Source of the DNA: Mallotus nudiflorus
Taxonomy: Eukaryota; Streptophyta; Magnoliopsida; Malpighiales; Euphorbiaceae
Length of the DNA stretch: 64,000 bases
Assembly: GCA_947683625.1 (NCBI GenBank)
Contig: CANTUR010000383.1
Location: 2,948,501-3,012,500, forward strand
Direction of reading: 5' to 3'
The first letter of the stretch is position 1; each line of letters opens with the position of its first letter. This document shows positions 55,451-64,000 of the stretch, in pieces. A model generated the notes under the pieces. The model was not told the origin of the DNA. It made no database searches and worked only from the letters and a program-made list of their open reading frames with translations. A program made the translations under genes and the position numbers.

Positions 55451-57927
55451 AATGACTGAAATGATACTTTGAAATTCAAGCAATTTATGCTTCATGTCCA
55501 CATATTTTGTTTTTGCATTTTCTTCCCGTCATTTAGGTGCAAACCAAGCATTAGATTGATTAGAGTCTATAAACTCTCAGCACAAAACTATTAACTACTC
55601 ATCTGAATTATGTGAGGCTAATAAAAGAGAGCCACTATGATCAAAAGTCATGAGATAGGCTTTTCGCATATGATCTTATAAAGTGGATGAATTTACTTTT
55701 AATTTGTGAATTTTATGATTGAGATGGTGCTTTATTATAAAATCTAAGGAAAGAGAGTTTTGTTACTTCCTTTTTTTTATCTTGATAAGTGTTTGCCATG
55801 CAAGATGATCTTCTGATGAATGATTAGCATTTGTAACCTTTCCCATTCTTGTTGATGTATTTGTTCCTTTCACCTTCTTCATTCTCTTTTATTCTTCCCT
55901 TTAGATTTGTCTCTAATCATAGGATCATGATACTCCACCATTGAAGTTGTGGCTTTAGGCTACATTTTTATTTCCACTATTCCATTAATGCTATGATAGA
56001 GGACTTCATTCCTCTTCTTAATATCTCCTATAAAAAAAAGTTCAAGAGTTAAAGATCTTATTTCATGATCAAATGATTTTTCAGAGTGCATTCATTTTGA
56101 GTTTAGAGAGCATTCTTCCCTTTTTAGGGTCAGCTAATGTATTGTTGACATGTTAGACCTTCTCATCACCATATTCCATACCCTACCCTCATCTAACTAT
56201 TGTGGAGAGATATTCTGAAGGATGCTCTAGATGAGACTAAGGAGATGGCTATTGAGTTTGAGGAGCTCAAGCATCCTATCTAGCCTCTTGAGGTCGCCAG
56301 GATGATGCTTTTGCAAGTGTCACTATTGGTGATATGCCCTTATTGGATGGGCTCATGATTTATTGGGCTCCTAAAGTCTAAAGTCCCACTGAGCATTAGG
56401 TTCACCTTGATAGTGTTACCCTTTTCTCTCATATGTGAACATTTTGAATACCTTTTTGCACTAATTTTGAATGTTAATAGCAAAGTATTTGCACAATCTC
56501 ACCTAAGCTTAAAGACTTTATTATGCAAAGCAACTATTTCACAATAAATGTATGCAAGTGTATGCATGCTATGTATGATAATGTATGATCCTAATAGGTC
56601 TTCTATTTGGAACAAAGCTATGTTCGCAGCTTAGAGTGTGAGAATGAGGTGCCTTATCAACAACCTATAGGTTTGAGCATTAACTGCTTCACTGTTAGTA
56701 CTTCTAATGTCGAAGCTTCTGATACGATTCATCGGACTAATGACCAGGCTAACAAGTGGAGTCCATAGATTGACACTGGAGCTTGTGATTGATCGATGCA
56801 CTGTTGAACTTTTATTTTTTTTACTACTTTTACTATATGATGATTGAGGTATTAGATCTTACACTTGTTTTTACCCCAAGATCACATGTACTAGCTTTTA
56901 TAATTTATAATCCATCTTTGCTCTTTGAATGTGGACTCATTTTGCCCCCGGATCTACATTTTGGCCCCAGTTCCATTATGGATTCATTCATGCTATTTTA
57001 GCAGTCTCTTTTTTTTCATTTTCATGTGCAAGAGACCAAGTTCATTCGTTGCTATTGTTGATCCTTTGACTTATTAACCCTATTAGTTGCAGTCTTATGT
57101 ATTGAAGATGTAGAGGAGTGGGTGAACTAATTGAAGCGATTTCTTGATGATGAAATCAAGTGGACTTGCACTTTGAATAACTCTTGAGCTTGATGCTGAT
57201 GCAATAATTGATGACAATTACAAGGTATGGTTTGTAACACAAGCTACTAAGCCACCTAAATTCTCAAGGTATAAGGAGATGCTAGGCTTACAAGGAAAAA
57301 TACAAAAGGGTGGTAAAAAAGAAAACTTAACTAAAATAATGATCTCATAGCTTTTTTTTTAGCTTTCATTATGTAATATATTTCCATTCAAACACTTATG
57401 CAGTATGATATAGATGAATATGCGATATTTGAACTAAATTTTAAAATTCAACTTTAATCATTCATTAGGGTAAAAATGAGAACATTCATTACATTACATG
57501 ATACAACTCCTATTACCAGCTAATCCTAATTTTTCTCTCTGATTTTCACCTCATTGTTCTTTTTTCTTTTTTTCTCTTTTTTCATTCTTTTTATTTTTTC
57601 TCAAATTTCCTATCTTTAGAAGTTACATCATATGATATATGAATGTTCTTTGAATTTGCTTTTGTTCCTATGCTGAATGAATATAATTGAATTGAATTTA
57701 TGTCAAACATGCATATGCGATCAATATCATAATGCATAGTACCATTAGGATGTACATTACATAAGTAAGCATGATCAAAATTTATATCATCAATCATTAA
57801 AACAAAACAAGTTCTAAAAAAACTAAAATTTTATTTAAAGAAGACAATAAGAAAATTTATTTCCTATTCTAGACGCTAGGGATGTTGGGTTTTATAGTGG
57901 TTGTCCTTGAGGTGGCTAACATAACAG
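55451..57927. other. Internal region of the Tat-type element without a recognisable gene
   Basis: In an autonomous Tat/Ogre element the pol gene would lie in the gag-to-3' LTR interval. I see no protease, polymerase or integrase motif on either strand. On the plus strand, near 56,200-56,290, a short coding-like patch reads ILKDALDETKEMAIEFEEL; Tat elements can carry an extra antisense frame here, but this patch is too short and broken to assign. Confidence 0.6.
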
Positions 57928-59583
57928 TTATTCTTGCATCTTCTTGCTAACTGTCTCTATGACTTCATCCTTTTGTACCTCCACTATGCATGTTTTTTCT
58001 TTCTCTGGCAGCTTCTCAGCATCAAACTCATCACCCCATCCTGTAGACACAATCGACTCAAAGGGTATGTCAAAAGAAGGTGGTTTAGTATAAAACACTT
58101 TATAGTCGAACTTGCCTGAAGGTTGACCCAATAAGTCTTCTGCTTTTTCCATATCTTTAGGGGCATTAGGAGATTTCTCATTAGTTTTAAGGTCTAGTTC
58201 CTCAAAGGAGCTTAGCACTTCTTCCTCACTAACTCCTGAGTTAATCATCATTGTAGCTGAGGGTGGTACATTTTGGTAGTTTGGGAAAGGATTATTTCTA
58301 GTGCTTGGGTTTTTAGGGTCTATGATCTTTTCAGAGTCTATAAGGTTTTGAATTTCATGTTTAAGGCAGATACAGGTGTCTGTGGAATGGCTAGTAACTT
58401 GGTGGAATTTGCAATAACTGTTCAGGTTATAGCCAAAGACATTTTGGCTTGGTAGTTTGGAAAAGGTAAGAGGTCTGAGTAAGCCCTTTTGCATCAAGCA
58501 GTCTAGGACTTTGGACAAGGGTTGGTTGAAATTGGAGAATCTCCTTGGTGTTTGTACAATATGCACTTCAATAGCCTGGCTAGTGCTTCCTTGATGTATG
58601 CCCCTAGTTGGGTAGTTTCTTGCTCTGATGCTTTTACTAATCCTCTTTTTCTTATTCTCAATCTCCTCAGCTTGCAACCCATCATCATAAAGCTCTACAA
58701 ATTTCTTGGGGTTCATCATCTACAACCTCTTAACCAGATTAGGTGACACATTTCAGACTATCATCCTAACCTGATCCTTCTCAGCCAACTTGTTCTTCAT
58801 TAATCCTACTTTATTCATAAACCTGGTTAGGAAATCTAAGAACGACTCATTGGTCTTCTAGTTGGTCAATTCTAAATCCCTGATGGACACTTCAAGCCTA
58901 GTATTGTAGTCATATTACTTTAGAAAAGTAGTGCACAACTCTCTTCAGTCCGCTCAAATGGACTTCTCCAACCCATGATACCAATTGACAGCCGTACCCT
59001 CTAAGGATAGCACAAACGGCTTGGTAACCATAGACAAAGGAGCCTTAATGGTGCTCATAATAGTTGTATATTGATAAAGGTGAATCCTTGGGTTCCCAAT
59101 ACCATCAAACTTCTATAGCTGTGGCATCTTGAACTTATCACGCAATTTATCTTCCTCAAATTGCATCATATCATCAAAGTCAAATGATTATCTGATGTCT
59201 TGTCCTCTCATTAATTCCTCCATTTCAGACATCTTCTGAGTTAGTACTTTTATCTGTTTAGATTCTAGCTCTTGAACTTGCTCAAGTGATTCCCTTTTTG
59301 CCTTTTTAACCATATAACTCTCAACATCCTCTAACTTAATTTCCACAGTAGGTATGTTCCTAGTAGCATTCAATGGTTGCCCCCTAGTAGGTGGATCTTC
59401 CACAATAGCAGCAGGTGGTGCACCTACAACAAGCGGATTGGCTACAACTGAAGGTGCAGCAGCAAGTGGTGGCATTAATACAACTAGAGCTTATGTTAGT
59501 TCGTCTTGCATCATTACTCTAATGTCATCCATCAACGCTGCTTTGACATCCTCTAGGGTCCAGTTTCCTCTTTGTTGTTCCAT
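57928..59583 (-). pseudogene. Gag of the Tat-type element, one frame with about nine point stops
   Basis: From ATG at 59,581-59,583 (MEQQRGNWTLEDVKAALMDD) one frame runs 552 codons to the stop at 57,928 without a frameshift. Order: Pro/Ala-rich linker; coiled-coil-like segment (KAKRESLEQVQELESKQIKV); capsid region (KFDGIGNPRIHLYQY, then EGTAVNWYHGLE, NESFLDFLTRFMNKVG); C-terminal part with LMQKGLLRPLTFSKLP and the Cys/His segment YCKFHQVTSHSTDTCICLKH, then an acidic tail. That Cys/His segment is typical of plant Tat gag. About nine stops lie at residue 33 and in the capsid part; most are one transition from Gln, Arg or Trp codons. Gag would form the RNA-packaging particle. Confidence 0.9.
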
Positions 59584-60487
59584 CTCTTCTATTTAAATTG
59601 GTGTAGCTTCTAGGTAAAGTGTAGTAAGGCTCTTTTCCAAACTGTAAAGGATCTCTTTAGCCATTGATTTTGGACTCAAATCAGTTCTCACTAATCTGCC
59701 ACTACTCCATTTCCAAACACAAGAAGACCTGAATGAATCTATGATGACTATAAAAGAAAGTGTTAATATGATGCATGAAATGCATGTATGCATGATGCGC
59801 ATGCTATGCAATAAGTAACAAGTCAAGTTAAATGTACATACATCCTTTCAACCTTATTTCTCCCATACACATATTCAATGGCGAGTCTCTTTTCCTAAGA
59901 TTTTTTATCTTGGCCTTTAATATCAATAAGGGATATCAAGAACCAATGTGCATTCTAAATCTCTCAAAGCAGTAAAACATAAAAATAATATTTTGAGGTA
60001 TAAAAGATTGACCTAATCTTTATTAGTCCAAACGGGCTTTTTACAGTATGGGCTTGGGCCTTTATAGATATAAATACCTTATGGCAACATTCACAAGCAA
60101 TTTGGGTAGATCCTAGGGGAAATAACTAAGCCATTATATGTGGTTAGGGTTTGGTAAAAAGGTTTAGGTTCCCTTAGCAAGATGCTCTCCTTTAAGACTT
60201 GAGTTACAGGCTAAGGTCAGAGGGGCCTGACATCCTTTGCAAACTTGAGAGAAGACTACCCCCTTTAAGGACTTGGGTTACAGACTCTGGTCAGATGAAC
60301 CCAGTGATCTCTCTTGAATCGAGTTAAGGCTAAGAGTGATGGTTAGCCAATTTACAATCCCATGAAGCTAGTGGAATCATGGAACCATAAACCAACGCCA
60401 TCGAGGGACATGCAAAATGAATGCAAGAATAAAATAATAATTAATAAAATAATTCTAAAGAACACAAATAGAATCAGTATCTCTTAT
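59584..60487 (-). other. Leader between the primer site and gag
   Basis: About 900 bp of untranslated leader of the Tat-type element on the minus strand. It contains internally similar blocks near 60,175-60,250 and 60,250-60,320 (shared agacttgagttacaggct-like text). A 77-codon minus-strand frame at 59,593-59,826 shows no family features. Confidence 0.65.
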
Positions 60488-60504
60488 CCCTAGTGGAGTC
60501 GCCA
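60488..60504 (-). promoter_or_regulatory. Primer-binding site, tRNA-Arg type
   Basis: Minus-strand tggcgactccactaggg is complementary to the 3' end of a plant tRNA-Arg including CCA, with one or no mismatch. It lies about seven bases inside the LTR edge and confirms the orientation. Confidence 0.78.
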
Positions 60505-61828
60505 CTATAGATGGTGGGGTTTAGCGCACGCCTAAGATTTTAGCAACTGCAACACTGGACTCTAGGGAACACACTAACCACTGTCATAAAGACATGGCAT
60601 GGAGATGAGGAGTCACCACCTAGGGTAATAACTGGGACAAATTGAAAAGGTGGTACTCAATTCCCTAAAAGAAAGCTAGCACCATAACTAAGAGATTATA
60701 GGTACGAAATACTAACTTCTTTCAGTCTTGTGTTCATTTAGAATTACTTTATGAATTACTATATTATCCTCTATTTACATGCAATTTCATATAAACCCTT
60801 ATTCTACCAATTAACTCCAAGGCAAATCAGTCATGAAAATACAAGTAAATAATGCATTCATTTAAACATATAATCCCTAAGTCAATCTAATCTACATTAA
60901 TTTTAATTACATGAGCTAAACCTACATGTTTTAATAGATAAGCCTAAAGGCCTAATTCCATAAATTATTGAGTATTTAAATTAATGGGCTTAGTTCTACA
61001 TATTTTAATTCTAATGTGATCTTAAATCTACAAGTTATAAAAAAGGCTTAAATTAAGTGGGCTAAGTCTAAATTAATTAAATTAGATTAGGTAGGCCTAT
61101 GTCTAATTTACTAAATAGGCCTAAATTATCTCTAATATAAAAATCTAATTAATTATGGGCCTAATGATGCATTTTAATTAATTAAACCTAAAAAAACCTA
61201 AATTTAAATGGGTTAAAGCCTAATGTGGGCCTAGAGCCCAAAACACATAAAAATAAATAAACAAGCCCAAAAGCAAATAAAACATATCAAAACAATTAAA
61301 TTAAATATTAACTAACCAATTAAATTAATTCCTTATAAAAAACCCTAATTTTCATTAACATACAATTACTTCCACCACTGGTTTTAATTAATTACCCAAT
61401 TGAAACCCTAATTTTACTAACCAATTAATTAAAATAAACAAACAACCACACACAATTTCACTGTTCCTATTATTAGGGCTATTACAATAATCTAATGAAA
61501 ATAATAATAAAAATAATTAATACAACCCTAAAAACATAAATTAAATAAGGAAATTAAATTAAAAAATAAAAAGACCTAAAAACCAAATCTACAAGGTCTT
61601 ATACATGGCATTCCATGGACTTTTCATGAGTTTAGTCCTCCATAATCACCATAGAAAAAGAACAAAAATAATGGTTAGTGAATAAATTATAACAATAATA
61701 AAACAAAATTAAAAATCCAAAAAAATAAATAAATAAATCAAATCAAATCAAACAAGAAGAAGATGATGCTTATGGATGATTTTAATGGAGTGCTCCTCAA
61801 ATTTTATAAAATCATTGTTCTTAATGGG

Positions 61829-63466
61829 TGATATAGTGCAAATATGCATACTAATTTAGGAGTCTTTTAGTAATTATGTTGTTTATTTTGCTTGTAATTT
61901 TGTGTTTTTATGTTCTTATTATATGATTTCTATCTTCCAAATGCATTTTAGGTTTTTTTGTATGTTTTGATGTGTTTTTAGGTCTAATAATCATTGGAAA
62001 AGGTTTGGATTTGGTTAAAACAAGTTGGAAGGCAAAAAGACTTACTCTTGAAGGATTCAAGACTATCATGAGTCGTTACATATAGGACAACTCGTTATAG
62101 AAAGCTTTCATAACGAGTCGGCACCCTGGAATGACTTGGCACAAGGATAAAAGGCCTAGAAGATTCTGGATTGAACATTTTTTGTATTTTGGTCATAACT
62201 TTCTCTATAAAAATCCAAATGAGGTGATTCAAATTGTGTTGGAAAGATGACTAGAAGATATAGAACTTCAATGAAGGTACTTTCTAGAGATAGAGTCATT
62301 TAGATGGACAAAAATGCCCTGGAATTTATGTATTCTACATAGGGTTGTAACCCTTCATGTCAAAGGGTACCTTTCTATTTTGTAACCACTTCTAAGGCCT
62401 ATATATATAGGTCATTAGTGCCTTATGCACAGAGATAGAATATAGAGAGAATAGGGATAGAATTAAAATAGAATTCAAGATAGAATTCAGGAGAGTTCAT
62501 TCTTCTTTTCTATTATCTTGTCTATTATTCAAAAAGAAGGAAGCAGATCATTTATGCAAGAGAGATAATTTTCGACTAGAAGACAAATTAAAGGGGTTGT
62601 ATAAACTCAATCTCTTCTTTTCTATATTATTTTTTATTGTCTCTTGATTTAATTAGCCATGCATAGTGGCTAAGTATTTGAAGGAATTACAATGTTGATT
62701 GAATAAGGATTACATACTCATACTTGCTTGTTTGATTTGAGTTCAATTAGTATAGAATTGTGTTATGTATGCTTGATCACCATATGTAACTTGTAAATCG
62801 ATTTATTTACAATGAGAGTTGGAATAATTCGGTGGGTGGAACTTTAATTGGATTCACTTAAGTAATGAATTCACTTGGAGACAAGGAATTCATCTTAAGG
62901 GATATTTAGTAGTTTTACTTGTGTTTCCTTGTCTAGCTCTATAATGAACCGAGAGGACTTATAGACTCTAGACGGGAAAACCCTAATCTGACAACGAGAG
63001 TTACTTTTTAGGATTTGTTTGGTATAATGTCATTTATGGTTTCTTCCTATCTCTACAATGAACCGAGAGGACTTGTAAACTCTATGAGGAAACACTTCTA
63101 ATCGACAACGAGAGTTGCTTTTAGGAACTTTACTTTATTCTAATAATGAGAGTTGCTTTTAAAGATTATACACACTAATTTCTAGTCATTAAGTCAAGAA
63201 TAATTAATTTACATATCCTTATTGATTATCATTGTAATTCTTCCATGTGTTTTGATAAGAACTTATAGTAATTGTAGTTTTAGTATTACAGTAGTTGTTT
63301 TAATTATAATTTATTTGCTTGATTATTATTGTGATTTTATTTGCCTATACATCATAGTACCTATTCGATTAATACAATATTTACCCTGAATTCCCTGTGG
63401 ATCGACACCCTACTTTCTCTATACTAAGTCCTAGAGACTAGGGTATTATAATTTGACCCTCGATCA
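61829..63466 (+). mobile_element. Solo LTR (1,638 bp) nested in the 5' LTR, with target duplication
   Basis: The insertion is defined by comparison with the uninterrupted 3' LTR. It starts TGATATAGTGC and ends CCCTCGATCA (TG...CA). It is flanked by atggg (61,824-61,828) and ataag (63,467-63,471), a 5-bp target duplication whose two differences are both G-to-A. A TATA box tatatata lies at 62,400-62,409 and text like ccctgtggatcgacaccc near the end resembles the 3' part of plant Ty3 LTRs. No internal domain is present, so it is a solo LTR. Confidence 0.88.
62945..63163 (+). repeat. Two and a half tandem copies of a 113-bp unit inside the solo LTR
   Basis: Copies start tgaaccgagaggactt at 62,945 and 63,058 and each reaches acaacgagagttgctttt; a shorter third piece with aatgagagttgcttttaa follows at about 63,143. 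Short repeats inside LTRs may carry promoter elements, but that is not shown. Confidence 0.85.
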
Positions 63467-63544
63467 ATAAGTCTTCAAATATTGTTCTTTAAAAATCCTC
63501 CAAAGATCTTTAATTAATTAAGTAAGCAAAAGAATTTTTTGTAG

Positions 63545-63670
63545 AGAATAAGATGTTCTTTTCCTCTTTTTTCTCTTTTTTTAATTCTCTCCTCCTTTTC
63601 TTTATTTTTTTTCGTTCTACCATTTTCCTTCCCTCTTTCTTTTTTCTCGTTCTACCTTTTTCTTTTGTCC
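63545..63670. repeat. Polypyrimidine tract in the 5' LTR
   Basis: A C/T-only run of over 100 bases, matched at about 53,165-53,285 in the other LTR. Read on the minus strand it gives Lys/Arg/Glu-rich frames in both LTRs, which are artefacts of the purine-rich strand. Confidence 0.85.
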
Positions 63671-63694
63671 CCTTTTCCGGAGCCAAAACACTCG

Positions 63695-63701
63695 TTATAT
63701 A
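63695..63701 (-). promoter_or_regulatory. TATA box of the 5' LTR
   Basis: Minus-strand tatataa within ctcactatataacgag. As it lies in the 5' LTR upstream of gag, this copy would drive the element's transcript if it were active. Confidence 0.6.
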
Positions 63702-64000
63702 GTGAGACATCCTTCAAACCCTACTTATAGATTGATTCCTAAAAGACTTCTATTTCCTTAAAAACATTATCAAAAATAATTTTATGAGAATTTCAGACCA
63801 ATTAGGACTCAGGAAAACACTTTTATTTTCTAGAAAATTTGAGAACCCAACAAAAAAGGTCTAATTTTGATCAAAATTATGTAATTTCGATCGGAATTAG
63901 TGTAATTTTGATCAAAATTACATAATTCTGATCAGAATTAGTGTAATTCCAATCAAAATTACACAATTTTGATCGAAATTATGTAATTCCAATTAGAATT

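Larger units (their letters stand above)
51711..64000 (-). mobile_element. Tat/Ogre-type LTR element with gag but no visible pol (TR-GAG-like)
   Basis: Two long direct repeats, 51,711-53,817 and 60,512 to the window end, bracket one minus-strand gag frame. A primer site complementary to tRNA-Arg precedes gag. Minus-strand LTRs start TGTAGACACCC and end next to the primer site, as in plant Tat/Ogre elements. Between gag and the 3' LTR there are about 4.1 kb with tandem repeats but no protease, reverse transcriptase, RNase H or integrase motif. Hand counting gives roughly 23 differences in about 365 bp between the LTRs, mostly transitions. Either pol was deleted or this is a gag-only non-autonomous family. 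Confidence 0.82.
60512..64000 (-). repeat. 5' LTR of the Tat-type element (runs off the window, interrupted)
   Basis: Aligns with the 3' LTR from its primer-site edge at about 60,512 through 61,823, then from 63,472 to the window end. Subtracting the 1.6-kb insertion, about 1.85 kb of the roughly 2.1 kb LTR is present, so about 0.25 kb lies outside. Its TATA box is at 63,695-63,701. Confidence 0.88.

Overview
The window looks like nuclear DNA of a flowering plant, probably a eudicot. It holds no intact nuclear gene that I can recognise. It is an old, decayed patchwork of organelle DNA (about 1-41,000) and LTR retrotransposons (about 41,000-64,000). Species cannot be fixed from the sequence alone.

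Region 1 (1 to about 41,004) is read as mitochondrial DNA transferred to the nucleus (a NUMT) that itself carried plastid segments. Mitochondrial markers are a cox3 3' end next to sdh4, a broken trnP(UGG) and a group II-type reverse transcriptase remnant. Plastid-derived blocks are rrn23 5' end - trnA - trnI, then trnW - petG - petL, then half of rrn16, then rps12 3' exons - rps7 - ndhB exon 1. The inverted-repeat blocks keep plastid order and relative orientation. Coding and RNA sequences are damaged mainly by C-to-T and G-to-A changes, often at CpG (Arg codons turned into Trp, Cys, His or stop), as expected from methylated cytosine in nuclear heterochromatin. Most remaining DNA here is noncoding, with fragments of Ty3 RNase H and LINE endonuclease and a solo copia-type LTR (1678-3210) with a degenerate 5-bp target duplication.

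Region 2 (about 41,005-48,147) is a minus-strand Ty3/gypsy element of the Athila type: gag, RNase H and integrase are readable, the reverse transcriptase core is deleted, a tRNA-Asp-type primer site and one LTR (46,847-48,147) remain, and no second LTR is visible. It abuts a fragment (48,153-48,580) of the same copia-type LTR family seen at 1678-3210.

Region 3 (48,581-51,710) is AT-rich and holds a 760-bp foldback element (50,041-50,800) with arms of about 370 bp and a perfect 9-bp target duplication, the mark of a Mutator-like MITE.

Region 4 (51,711 to beyond 64,000) is one minus-strand element of the Tat/Ogre type: 3' LTR (51,711-53,817), minisatellite-rich internal DNA, a single gag frame (57,928-59,583) closed only by point stops, a tRNA-Arg-type primer site and a 5' LTR running off the window. 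No pol is visible, so it resembles a gag-only (TR-GAG) non-autonomous element. Its 5' LTR is interrupted by a 1,638-bp solo LTR of another family. I found no new defence or enzymatic system; the interest lies in the layering of transfer, decay and nested insertion.
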